NCBI GenBank assembly: GCA_003573975.1
Contig: AP018533.1
Location: forward strand, 744,001 to 808,000
Reading direction: 5' to 3'
Source: Clostridiales bacterium CCNA10
Lineage (GTDB): Bacteria; Bacillota; Clostridia; Oscillospirales; Oscillospiraceae
Length of the DNA stretch: 64,000 bases
The number at the start of each line of letters is the position of its first letter. Position 1 is the stretch's first letter. A program made the translations under genes and the position numbers. This document shows positions 8,177 to 15,972 of this stretch, piece by piece. The notes under the pieces were generated by a model. The model saw only the letters and a list, made by a program, of their open reading frames with translations. It was not told the origin of the DNA and ran no database searches.

Positions 8177-8189
8177 ACCTGAGAAAGCA

Positions 8190-8226
8190 ATCAACCGGAA
8201 GTCACGAGCATTGACTGCCAGTCGAT
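8190..8226. promoter_or_regulatory. Imperfect palindrome related to 7217-7252
   Basis: ATCAACCGGAAGTCA, a 6-nt loop, then TTGACTGCCAGTCGAT. Both arms match the consensus ATCGAC-AGAAGTCAA of the 7217-7252 palindrome with a few changes. It lies just after the plus-strand Xre gene and upstream of the plus-strand operon. Confidence 0.5.
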
Positions 8227-8241
8227 CTATGCCAGTAAAGC

Positions 8242-8312
8242 TGGATATATTTTTGGAACAGTGGATATGTTTTTGGAAAGTCCCGGATATGGGTCTTCCG
8301 AGTTGGTATAAT
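8242..8312 (+). promoter_or_regulatory. Tandem direct repeats and -10 box upstream of the plus-strand operon
   Basis: TGGATATATTTTTGGAA (8242-8258) is repeated as TGGATATGTTTTTGGAA (8262-8278), a 20-bp period, with a third partial GGATAT at 8285-8290. TATAAT follows at 8307-8312. Repeats two helical turns apart on one DNA face are typical of an activator or repressor array. Confidence 0.55.
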
Positions 8313-8335
8313 GAAAAAGAAAGGTGGAATGACCA

Positions 8336-9055
8336 ATGATCTATTACACAGGTGATATCCACTGAGACCCCTATGAGGTCATACAGTTTTGCGACAGCAA
8401 GAAGCTGACAGAGCAGGATACTCTGGTTCTGCTTGGAGATGTAGGAGCGAACTACTACCGAAACCGGCGAGACACAGAGATGAAGAAAGTTCTTACCGCC
8501 GTAAAGCCGACGATGCTCTGCATCCACGGCAACCATGAGATCCGACCGGCCAGCCTCCCTTCCTATCGGACGAAGCAGTGGAACGGCGGGACAGTCTGGG
8601 TAGAGGAAGCCTTTCCCCGTCTGCTGTTTGCTATGGATGGTGAGATCTTTAATCTGGAAGGTCTCCGACACTTGGTCATCGGCGGAGCTTACAGCGTGGA
8701 CAAATTCTACCGGCTGGCCAGAGGTTGCGGCTGGTGGCCGGATGAGCAGCCTTCCCAGAAGATCAAGGACAAGGTTGTCCAGACACTGGATACCTGCGGG
8801 TGGCAGGTAGATACCGTCCTCTCCCACACCTGTCCCTATCCGTATGAGCCGCGGGAAGCCTTTCTTCCGATGATCGACCAGAGTACCGTGGACGACTCTA
8901 CCGAGAAATGGCTGGAGGAGATCGAGCGGAAACTCAAATACGGCCACTGGTTCTGTGGGCACTGGCATATCGACAAGCATATCGACCGGATGCACTTTCT
9001 CTTCCACAGCGTGGAGGCTGCGCCGCAGCTCTTGACGGGAGGGGACACATTATGA
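8336..9055 (+). pseudogene. Calcineurin-like metallophosphoesterase with in-frame TGA at codon 10
   Basis: The frame from ATG 8336 (SD AAGGTGG) reads MIYYTGDIH, then TGA (8363-8365), then DPYEVIQFC and on to the stop at 9055. The expected motif is GDIHGD, so a Gly codon GGA has become TGA. The rest of the enzyme is intact: LLGDVGANYY, CIHGNHEIRP, LSHTCPY and FCGHWHIDKH give the metal ligands of the family. Reinitiation at ATG 8480 would miss the first ligand motifs and GDVG. It overlaps the next gene by ATGA. It is either inactivated or rescued by readthrough. Confidence 0.8.
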
Positions 9056-9402
9056 CAGAGGAAGAAAGACCGGAGGCCAAGGAGCAGGAGGCGTGCTTTG
9101 CCGCAATCCGTGAGATCGTCCAGGAGATTTCCCGCCTAATGGACGCCGCATATCAGCAATACAGCCGTTTGGTAGAGCAGGTGTTGAACGGCAGTATCAC
9201 TGAGGAGCGGGAGATCGAGCGAATCATGGACGGGCTTGTGGACTTCGGAGATGATCCGAGGCTCCTTGAACTGTACAAAACCCTATGCCGCCATGTCTAT
9301 TACAAATACCCCGCTCTTGTGGGAGAGCACACTGCCCTCTTCCAGCTCCAGTTTGAGGAAACGGAGGATGGGGATACGGATACGGAGGAGGTGAAAACAT
9401 GA
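9052..9402 (+). CDS. Conserved hypothetical protein, 116 aa
   Basis: Start 9052 is set by GGGAGGGGACACATT and the ATGA overlap with the previous gene; the end overlaps the next gene by ATGA as well. The protein is charged and helical (IREIVQEISRLMDAAYQQYSRLVEQVLNG), with an acidic tail (EETEDGDTDTEEV). There is no signal peptide or membrane segment. I recognise no family. Tight coupling on both sides marks it as a genuine member of the plus-strand operon. Confidence 0.65.
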   Translation: MTEEERPEAKEQEACFAAIREIVQEISRLMDAAYQQYSRLVEQVLNGSITEEREIERIMDGLVDFGDDPRLLELYKTLCRHVYYKYPALVGEHTALFQLQFEETEDGDTDTEEVKT

Positions 9403-10643
9403 AAGCGCCGGAGATCAAGCACTACATCAACTGGCTGGGTCGGGTGGAATACCGAAACATCAACTGCTCCTTCACCTATGACGAGACATCCTATGCGGCC
9501 ATCGACCGGATCTTCAGCCTTCTCCACCGGCTGGAGCCAGGCCCGGAGAACACAAGCTGGGAACTATGGCTCCGTGCGGAGCGAGGTACCATCGAAGACT
9601 TCGGCAGCTTTGAGGAGCTGCGGGAGGACGGCCAGGTGGAGAACGTTGAGGAGTTTGAAACCTGGTGGCATTCCGAGTTCCCGGAGGAGGCAGCGTGGTT
9701 CCACTTTGCCGCCGGCGAGGATCAGGAGATCGGGTATCGGGCAATATTCTTGGGGCATCGGCATGTGCTGGAAGTAGATGGCCGCAGAGAACGTTCCTTC
9801 CCCAACGACATCTCCAAATTCACCGCTTGGCTGGAGGAGGCGGTACGGGACGCCGTTCAGATGGTGGAGACCGGCTCTTATCAGGGACTGGTGGAGCGGG
9901 AGCTGCCCATCTGGCATCGAACCGGAACCATCCTGCGCCGGGATCTGTGGAGGGTATTCCCTCAGTGGAAAGAGGAGTTCTTCCAGGACTTCTCCCAGCA
10001 GGAGATGGAGGAGTTTCTCACCTCGGCGGTGGGGTATCCTTTGGAAAAAAACAAGCGGCTTCCATCCATGACCGCAAACGACTTCTATCGCTTCTGTGCC
10101 CTGGGCTATCGGGCTATGGGTTACACCGGAACGGAGAAATCGGAAAAAGAGCAGTACGCCCTCCACGCCGATGGGCGGGACGAGGGACTGTCCAAGCTGG
10201 ACGGAGATTCCCCCGAAGCCTTTGCTCGGTGGCTGAAAGAGCGTCCCCGCACCGGTCACCCCTGGGAGGTATGCAGGGGCGGCAACAGCACCCACATCAA
10301 CTGCATCGTACACCGGGATGCACATGGCTACTATCTGGTGGTGGCCGATCTTGCGGAGACCCGGACGATTGAGGCGGTCCGTTTCTTCCTGGCACTTCAT
10401 CGGGCAGGCGTTCCCGTATGCATCCGAAACGCAGAGAAACTGAAGGCCCGCCTGACCGGAGCGGAGTCCATCGGCATCGTGCCGGAGGGAGTCTTTCCTG
10501 CTTACTGCCACGCCAGGTTTCCGGGAGAGGACATTGTCGATTTTATGAATCTGCCTCGGGAACATCAGGATGAGCTTGCAAAATACTGCCGATGGCAGCC
10601 AATCCCGGTTCCAAGGATGAAGAAAGAAGGTGAAACCCCATGA
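9399..10643 (+). CDS. Conserved hypothetical protein, 414 aa
   Basis: A soluble, Trp- and Glu-rich protein ([21 protein letters not shown]). No recognised catalytic motif, signal peptide or transmembrane segment is visible. A C-terminal part around [20 protein letters not shown] has a Cys/His-containing core, and the stretch [20 protein letters not shown] looks like a packed alpha/beta region. It is ATGA-coupled at both ends in the mobile-element operon. Its size and the lack of a known fold make it one of the least explained genes here. Confidence 0.65.
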   Translation: MKAPEIKHYINWLGRVEYRNINCSFTYDETSYAAIDRIFSLLHRLEPGPENTSWELWLRAERGTIEDFGSFEELREDGQVENVEEFETWWHSEFPEEAAWFHFAAGEDQEIGYRAIFLGHRHVLEVDGRRERSFPNDISKFTAWLEEAVRDAVQMVETGSYQGLVERELPIWHRTGTILRRDLWRVFPQWKEEFFQDFSQQEMEEFLTSAVGYPLEKNKRLPSMTANDFYRFCALGYRAMGYTGTEKSEKEQYALHADGRDEGLSKLDGDSPEAFARWLKERPRTGHPWEVCRGGNSTHINCIVHRDAHGYYLVVADLAETRTIEAVRFFLALHRAGVPVCIRNAEKLKARLTGAESIGIVPEGVFPAYCHARFPGEDIVDFMNLPREHQDELAKYCRWQPIPVPRMKKEGETP

Positions 10644-11203
10644 TCTTCTTTACCTCTGACCTGCATCTCGGTCACGAAAACTGCATCCGCCTTTGCAACC
10701 GGCCCTTTTCCAGTATCGAGGAGATGGACGAAACCCTCATCGAAAACTGAAACCACAAGGTTACAGGGAAGGATACCGTCTATATCCTTGGCGACCTGAT
10801 CTACCGCAGCCAAAAGCCGCCGGAGGAATACCTGCGGCGGCTGCGGGGGAAGAAACATCTCATCCTTGGGAATCATGACAGGGGATGGATCAGGAGTTGT
10901 CAGACGGAACAGTTCTTTGAAAGTGTCAATAACCTATTGTATGTCGCAGATGGGAAGCGGCAGTACACACTCTGCCACTACCCCATGATGTCTTGGCCTC
11001 ACATCATGCGCTGCTACATGGTCTTTGGCCACATCCACGGCAACACCGACGCGGATTACTGGCCGCTCATCCAGGCAAACGAGAGAATGCTGAATGCCGG
11101 AGTGGATGTCAATCACTTCGAGCCGGTCACCTTTGAGGAGATGGAGGCCAACAATCTTCTGTATAAAGGTCAGTCAAAATCTGGGCTTGAGGTGCAGCCG
11201 TGA
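10640..11203 (+). pseudogene. Metallophosphoesterase with in-frame TGA at codon 37
   Basis: From ATG 10640 (ATGA overlap with the previous gene) the frame reads [17 protein letters not shown], continues through ETLIEN, then TGA (10748-10750), then NHKVTGKDTVYILGD and on to 11203. The family has IENWN at this point, so TGG (Trp) has become TGA. Downstream motifs are intact: ILGDL, LILGNHD, LCHYPM and GHIHGN. Reading through gives a 187-residue enzyme of normal size. No good internal start would preserve the first metal motif. It is the second TGA-broken phosphoesterase in the same operon. Confidence 0.8.
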
Positions 11204-12084
11204 GACATAAAAGAGGCTTTTATGAGGCAGCTCCTGTAGCCGGTTCCATCGCACGGCAGGACTGGAGGCACATGATGGAACGAGCCAAGCGAAACGGCCT
11301 CTCTCTCCAGTCCCAAAAAGGAAGCACCGGGCTGCTGTTCTCCGTGAGAATCCTCGCTCCCATTTTGGATGGAGGTCTGCGGCATATCGTTCTGGCATCG
11401 ATCCAGTACAGTCTGGGGCGGCACACCTATATGCCCACCATAGTCGCGGAATTCACCTGCCGGAACCTGCGCCGTCTGGACGAAGCTACCCGTTCAGCAG
11501 CTGTGGCAGAGATCAGCGCACATTTGAACCGATATGGTGAACAGGAGCCATATCCCCGAGTGTGGTATAGCCTGAGCCGGACGCTAACATCTGGCAAGAT
11601 TAAAGAAGACGATAGGAGGAAGAAAAGGATGCCGATTTTACAACCTCTGGAAAGCATGGAACGCATCTCACGCCAGGCACTGGCAGATGACCTGGACACC
11701 GTGTTGGAAAGGATAAGCCGCGAGAACATCGGGCTGGTGATCACCGAGAAAGGCAAAGATGACCTGGTTCTCTGCCCATCCTCCTGGTTCAATCTTGACT
11801 ATGTGGATGACTTTTCCTGTGTCATCAACAGCGCCCTCCACTATGCCATGCGCAATGAAGATGAGGAGAGTGCGGCGGTTGTCCAGTATCTTCGCCGCCA
11901 CTACCAGCTGTTCGATGAAAAGACGCTTTCGGTGGCTGTCGCCGATCTGGAGCGGGAACTGAACCAGCCGATAGTGACCCTCAAGCAGCCGCAGGTCTGG
12001 AAGGAGCTCCAGGAGCTGTTTCGGCAGCGACTGGACGAGTTGCGGCAGGAATCTCCGGAAGGAGAGGAAACGCACCATGGATGA
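11200..12084 (+). CDS. Hypothetical protein, 294 aa, apparently two fused modules
   Basis: The likely start is GTG at 11200, overlapping the previous stop as GTGA. Residues 1-140 form one module (RQDWRHMMERAKRNGLSLQ, LLFSVRILAP, SIQYSLGRHTYMP). Residues 143-294 form another beginning MPILQPLESMERISRQAL. The latter is preceded by a textbook SD (AGGAGGAAGAAAAGG) before an in-frame ATG at 11628, so it may also be made separately. The second module's start (ISRQALADDLDTVLERISRENIGLVITEKGKDDLVL) looks like a Phd/YefM-type antitoxin fold. The function of both parts is unproven. Confidence 0.6.
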   Translation: MRHKRGFYEAAPVAGSIARQDWRHMMERAKRNGLSLQSQKGSTGLLFSVRILAPILDGGLRHIVLASIQYSLGRHTYMPTIVAEFTCRNLRRLDEATRSAAVAEISAHLNRYGEQEPYPRVWYSLSRTLTSGKIKEDDRRKKRMPILQPLESMERISRQALADDLDTVLERISRENIGLVITEKGKDDLVLCPSSWFNLDYVDDFSCVINSALHYAMRNEDEESAAVVQYLRRHYQLFDEKTLSVAVADLERELNQPIVTLKQPQVWKELQELFRQRLDELRQESPEGEETHHG

Positions 12085-12301
12085 AAAGCGATATGAGCTC
12101 GTGGAAATCCAAGTAGATGCGGAGCTTCTGGAGCAACTGGAAGCGGTAATCGCCCCGATGGGGCTGACGCCAGAAATGTTGGCTGTGAAGTTCTTCGAGT
12201 TCTGCGTCGATCCCGCTACTCAGGAGTTGGCCATCTCCTTGCTTCTGAAATGGAAAGCCGAACAGGAAGCGGAGGGGGAGAATCTGGGAGGGGGACTTTA
12301 A
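12077..12301 (+). CDS. Small RHH-like (RelB/DinJ-like) protein, 74 aa
   Basis: The SD GGAAGGAGAGG precedes the ATG, which overlaps the end of the previous gene by 8 nt; its stop overlaps the next start as TAATG. The pattern VEIQVDAELLEQLEAVIAPMGLTPEMLAVKFFEFC, a beta strand followed by two helices, resembles ribbon-helix-helix antitoxins. No toxin of the RelE type is seen beside it, so it may be a DNA-binding protein. The family call is tentative. Confidence 0.5.
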   Translation: MDEKRYELVEIQVDAELLEQLEAVIAPMGLTPEMLAVKFFEFCVDPATQELAISLLLKWKAEQEAEGENLGGGL

Positions 12302-12612
12302 TGCTATCCAAGGAAACCTTCTGCGAAGCCCTGCGAAAGATCCAAGCGCAAAAGGATCGGGATGAACAGTTCAGTAAGGCACTCACTCTGATGGGAGACG
12401 GACATTTCGTATTTGAGGGCGGAGCGCCGCTTCTTGCCGCCTTGCTGGATGTACTGAAGGAAGCAGTCAACGACCAGTACGACTATATCAGCTGGTGGCT
12501 GTACGATGCCACCCCAGACTATGAAGTCTGGACCGATGATGAAAAAACTAAGTGGTGCCTGACGGAACCGGAAGCCCTGTATGATTTCATCCGGGATGAA
12601 TGTCAGGGCTGA
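12301..12612 (+). CDS. Conserved hypothetical protein of Clostridia mobile elements, 103 aa
   Basis: ATG 12301 overlaps the previous stop (TAATG). The C-terminal half, EAVNDQYDYISWWLYDATPDYEVW followed by EPEALYDFI, is of a type I associate with small proteins of Clostridia conjugative elements. It is soluble and acidic with no recognised catalytic motif. It is the last gene of the overlapping run that begins at 8336; a 42-bp gap separates it from the next gene. Confidence 0.6.
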   Translation: MLSKETFCEALRKIQAQKDRDEQFSKALTLMGDGHFVFEGGAPLLAALLDVLKEAVNDQYDYISWWLYDATPDYEVWTDDEKTKWCLTEPEALYDFIRDECQG

Positions 12613-12654
12613 GTGGTAGCGTCTTCCCAAATTCGTTCAAGGAGGTCAAATCAG

Positions 12655-13044
12655 ATGTCTAAGTGCTGCCTATACTGCCGGGTAGATGGAACGTCTACGG
12701 AAAGCAACCGTCTCGCCATAAACCAGCAGCTCACCGTACTCCGAAGCCTCGCCAGACAGCTTGGCTTTTCGATTTCCACCGAGATGCTCCAATATGAGAG
12801 CGGCTTGGACGCAAACCGCCAGAGCATTCGAACGCTGATCCGTGATGCACGACATGGAGTCTATGGCCGGGTACTGGTGATGAACGGCGACCGTCTGGCT
12901 CGTGACGCCGAAGGTTTGGCGGCGATTGGAGAAAAATTGACCGCAGCAGGAGTCCGGGTCTATTGCCCAGATGGCGAAGTTGATCTGGCCCCCGCATATT
13001 CTCATGGTTATTTCCGGGTGGCGACGATGGAACAGACTATGTGA
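12655..13044 (+). CDS. Resolvase-domain protein lacking the catalytic serine
   Basis: A 129-aa protein; ATG 12655 has AAGGAGGTCAAATC upstream. It is only the N-terminal serine-recombinase fold: CCLYCRVDGTSTESNRLAINQQL at residues 4-26 and VLVMNGDRLARDAEGL near residue 75. In active enzymes the motif is YxRVS; here Asp11 stands where Ser should be, while the Arg motif DRLARD is kept. There is no DNA-binding recombinase domain. It is probably a non-catalytic relative with a regulatory or structural role; the Ser at position 14 could in principle substitute. Confidence 0.7.
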   Translation: MSKCCLYCRVDGTSTESNRLAINQQLTVLRSLARQLGFSISTEMLQYESGLDANRQSIRTLIRDARHGVYGRVLVMNGDRLARDAEGLAAIGEKLTAAGVRVYCPDGEVDLAPAYSHGYFRVATMEQTM

Positions 13045-13161
13045 TTGGGAAAAGTTCCCGTCCCACCGCTCTTCCACGGCCAAAGAAAATGCGGTATAAT
13101 AAAGGAACCATATACACCAGACCGGGAAAGTCGGTCATTCCGGCAGGAAGGAGATGTTGCC

Positions 13162-13521
13162 ATGAGCTCATTCGAGGAAAAGAAAAGAGAGATTGAGAGG
13201 GGCCTTGGGGTATTCCAGAACTACATTGAAGGCTCTGAACTGCTCGATGTGGTCTATTCGAAAAAGTTCGGGTATGTTCTGCTTGGCCTGCCTGCGGCGG
13301 ATTCCATTGATGACTCCGATGTAACACGACTGGAAGATCCCGAAACATTGGTGAAAGAGATCTATCAGAATCTCGCATACGACTTTATGGAGCAGGAAGG
13401 GCACAGCGAGGATTACACGGAAGCCACCAATCTGGAAAAGCGAGCTATGCGGGAATGGATGAAAGAGTACACGGATCAGCTGCCGGAATACAACTACTTA
13501 CTGGACGAACTCCTTGGATGA
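13162..13521 (+). CDS. Hypothetical protein, 119 aa
   Basis: Start 13162 follows AGGAAGGAGATGTTGCC. A TATAAT box at 13095-13100 suggests its own promoter. The protein is highly acidic and helical (EEKKREIERGLGVFQNYIEGSELLDVVYSKKFGYVLLG, then YNYLLDELLG at the end). The open frame upstream of 13162 is in phase with the preceding resolvase-like gene, separated only by that gene's TGA, but the internal promoter and SD argue for a separate gene. No family is recognised. Confidence 0.6.
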   Translation: MSSFEEKKREIERGLGVFQNYIEGSELLDVVYSKKFGYVLLGLPAADSIDDSDVTRLEDPETLVKEIYQNLAYDFMEQEGHSEDYTEATNLEKRAMREWMKEYTDQLPEYNYLLDELLG

Positions 13522-13874
13522 TGTGTCCGATGAAGCAGGCGCTTCCCTCAGTCAATCTTTTGGCATGGATAAAGCGGACATCTTTTTTGGTCGAACACTA
13601 AAATTGACCCTCGGGTGGAAAATCCGCAGCCATCGCAGCGAAAACGGCAAAAAAATAATGGGTGAAGACCCGCAAAGCCTTGAAAATCATGGATTTCCGC
13701 AAATATCTCAATTGGTCTTACACTCCAACAAGCCGCTGAAATCGCATGATTTCAGCGGCTTCCTTCATTTTCCATTACTTTTCTGTTTAGTTTATTCTTG
13801 TACCTGCTGTTTGACCCATACGCCGACCCATACGGGAAATTTCAGCGGAAAGGGCTGGAGCATTTCAGAGAGGA
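13522..13874. other. Intergenic region with hairpin and integrase arm-type repeats
   Basis: No convincing gene. A perfect hairpin (AAGCCGCTGAAATC, loop GCAT, and its complement, 13730-13761) can terminate either side. At 13812-13835 two tandem 12-bp units, TGACCCATACGC and CGACCCATACGG, sit just beyond the integrase stop. Near-identical units recur at 24516-24539 close to the tRNA-Met fragment, as expected for integrase arm-binding sites at the two ends of an element. Confidence 0.55.
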
Positions 13875-15026
13875 TCAGAGACTGCCGGAGAGTACGTTCC
13901 CCATCGTCTGTGCCGCTTGTCTCTGAGCGGCGCTGGTCACATGGGCGTAGGTGTCTAGGGTGAACCCAGCCGAGAAGTGGCCCAGCATCCCGGACACCGT
14001 CTTGATGTCCACTCCGTTTTGCAGGGCCAGGGTGGCAAAGGTATGCCGGAGGTCATGAAACCTAACCTTAGGGAGTCCCGCCCGCTTCAGTACCCGGTGG
14101 AGCATGTGGAGGACACTGTCCGGCGAGATTGGCCCGCCGTTGGGTGAAGGAAAGACCCACGGGCTGCTCCCAACTTTTTTCTTCTGTTCTAACAGAACGC
14201 TTACCGTATCTTCTGCCAGCGGCAGGGTACGGTAGGCGTTCTTTGTTTTCAGGGGGGCCTCCACTACCTCTCCATTGATTCGAGATATCTGCCGCCGAAC
14301 CCGGAGGTCGCCCCGTTCCAAATCAATGTCCTCCCATTTGAGGCCCAGAAGCTCTCCCCTTCTCAGTCCAGTGGCCAGCTCCAGGTAGTAGAGTTCAAAT
14401 ACGCCGCTCTCCCTGGCTTCCCGCAGGAAGGATTGGAACTGCTCCACTGGCAGGGTCTTTATTTCTCTGTGTTCCACTTTCGGCAGGGCACAGCCCTCGG
14501 CAGGGTTGGTATGGAGGATCCGCTGCTCCTGGGCTAGCTTTAGGGCAGAGGATAGAATTTGATGGATGTTCCGCACTGTCTTGGCACTCAGGCCTTTGGG
14601 CTGTCCTTTGGCCTCCAGCCGGTCTACCCGGCCTTTGGTCAGCAGTTTCTTGTAGAGCTTCTGCAATTCCAGAGAGGTGATCTTTTCCAGCGGGATGTCT
14701 CCGATATTTGGATTGATGTGGTTGTCGATGTAGCCTCGGTAGGTTTGGTGGGAGGAGGGCCGGACCTTTATTTTGGCGTAGTCCTCAAACCATACCTCCA
14801 TCCACTCTCCTACGGTATACTTCCCGACCTTGGTCTGATCCAGAGATTGGGTTTCCTTAATGGTAGCCTTTAGTTTCTCCTTGACCTCAGCCTGGGTCCT
14901 GCCCAGCACATTTTTGTAAATGGCCTTGCCGGTCTCCGGATCATGCCCTGCCGTGTACCGTCCCTCCCAGCGGCCGTCCTTTCGTTTTCGGATACTCCCT
15001 TCGCCGTTGGCTCGTTTCTTAGCCAT
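13875..15026 (-). CDS. Tyrosine site-specific integrase
   Basis: A 383-aa phage-type integrase. The N-terminal AP2-like arm-binding domain starts ANGEGSIRKRKDGRWEGRY; a SAM-like core-binding domain covers about residues 70-165. The catalytic domain carries Arg in ATGLRRGELLGL, HDLRHTFAT (His-x-x-Arg), LGHFSAGFTLDTYAHV (His and nucleophilic Tyr). The second ATG (15026) is preferred because GGGAGG lies 9 nt upstream; the first ATG at 15032 is too close. It overlaps the preceding 105-aa gene. It probably belongs to the element ending at the tRNA-Met fragment near 24.65 kb. Confidence 0.92.
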   Translation of the reverse strand: MAKKRANGEGSIRKRKDGRWEGRYTAGHDPETGKAIYKNVLGRTQAEVKEKLKATIKETQSLDQTKVGKYTVGEWMEVWFEDYAKIKVRPSSHQTYRGYIDNHINPNIGDIPLEKITSLELQKLYKKLLTKGRVDRLEAKGQPKGLSAKTVRNIHQILSSALKLAQEQRILHTNPAEGCALPKVEHREIKTLPVEQFQSFLREARESGVFELYYLELATGLRRGELLGLKWEDIDLERGDLRVRRQISRINGEVVEAPLKTKNAYRTLPLAEDTVSVLLEQKKKVGSSPWVFPSPNGGPISPDSVLHMLHRVLKRAGLPKVRFHDLRHTFATLALQNGVDIKTVSGMLGHFSAGFTLDTYAHVTSAAQRQAAQTMGNVLSGSL

Positions 15027-15336
15027 CCCCATTCACCTCCCGTTCCATAATCTCACAGGCTCGCTGCTCTTCCTCCTTTTGGAAGGAATACAGACCATCC
15101 GCTTCCAGTTCCCTGGCAATCCCCCAGGCCAGCTTGAACCCGGCTGTAAAGCTGGCCAGAGAGGTTTCCTCCCGCAGCAGGTTTTGGGTATCCACCAGGT
15201 GCATCAGTCTGCGCCGCTGCATCTTATCCAGGCAATCCCGTACCTCCTGATGAGTCTGCTCGATTTCCTCCTCCAGTTCTGAGAAGTCTGGCTCCCGGTA
15301 GAACCGCTGGTGCAGAGCGGTCATGTAGTCATTCAT
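15019..15336 (-). CDS. Small helical protein upstream of integrase (DUF6809-like)
   Basis: A 105-aa protein; start 15336 has AAAAGGAGGCGACACACA upstream. The sequence is helical and charged: FSELEEEIEQTHQEVRDCL, then HLVDTQNLLREETSLASFTAGFKLAWGI. Proteins of this shape and motif order (ELEEEIEQTHQE, then SFTAGFKLAW) commonly sit beside tyrosine integrases in Firmicutes prophages and islands; DUF6809 is my best match from memory. It overlaps the integrase start by 8 nt, so the two are coupled. The function is unknown. Confidence 0.6.
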   Translation of the reverse strand: MNDYMTALHQRFYREPDFSELEEEIEQTHQEVRDCLDKMQRRRLMHLVDTQNLLREETSLASFTAGFKLAWGIARELEADGLYSFQKEEEQRACEIMEREVNGDG

Positions 15337-15959
15337 TGTGTGTCGCCTCCTTTTCAGCAACACACAATACCCTAACCAGCAGACAATAGCCAGGGCAAAC
15401 GAGCAGAGTTATCAGAACCTTAACAATTCGCCCTGCGCCTTATCATTGTTAACACCGTACTATTTTCTACGGCCCTTTTCTTTTGTTTTGCGGCGCAATT
15501 TTTGAGGTCTCTCCGCACCAACCCCGGAGCAAATCCCCCTGACACTAAGGACGCAGGGAATTACGACCCCGGAAGAGCAAAATTTTGTCCTTTACGACCC
15601 CGCCCCGCAGGGCCTGAAACTGCCCGCACTGCGGGCAGAAGTGGACGAGCCGGGGGCGTTTACGACCCCGGCTCTTTCTCCTGCTTTTTTTCACACCGGC
15701 CCTGCGCCTCGTCTTCGCAAGCGCCACATCCCTCGTTTCCGCCCAAATAGGCGAAACCTCGCTCATTCCGCTGCTCCGACTCTTCCCACCGAACCCGCTT
15801 CCGCTGGGCTTCGGCGGGAGCCCTCTTGTCTCCCACCGCCGGCCTCAATTTGCCTCGAAAACCCTTGTTGGGGCAGCTACTCTACCCAGCCTTCAAAGCG
15901 GCCACACAGGGGCTCACAGCGGGGATACTGCCTCTGCTGCCTTTTTCTTTGTATAGCGT
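15337..15959. other. Intergenic region with three TTACGACCCCG repeats
   Basis: No gene can be supported. The 11-mer TTACGACCCCG occurs at 15561-15571, 15592-15602 and 15660-15670, all in the same orientation. A short hairpin CTGCCCGC/GCGGGCAG lies between the second and third copies. A minus-strand open frame (15766-15545) has one CPQCGQF motif but no SD and biased composition, so it may be a decayed gene end or chance. Confidence 0.4.
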
Positions 15960-15972
15960 GTTAGTTTTTGAT

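Noticed and set aside
8363-8365. Selenocysteine at the first TGA
   Set aside because: The homologous position is Gly in the metal-binding GDIHGD motif, not Cys, and no SECIS-like hairpin was evident directly downstream.
8336-11203. UGA reassigned to an amino acid in this element
   Set aside because: The two TGA codons stand for different residues (Gly and Trp), and several genes in the same operon stop at TGA within ATGA/GTGA overlaps, so a changed code does not fit.
13042-13161. Readthrough fusion of the resolvase-like gene with the 119-aa gene
   Set aside because: Although the frames are in phase across one TGA, a TATAAT box and a strong SD lie between them, and the intervening translation has no domain character.
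13514-13963. 149-codon ORF downstream of the 119-aa gene
   Set aside because: It crosses a perfect hairpin and the arm-type repeats, lacks an SD and runs into the opposite integrase gene.
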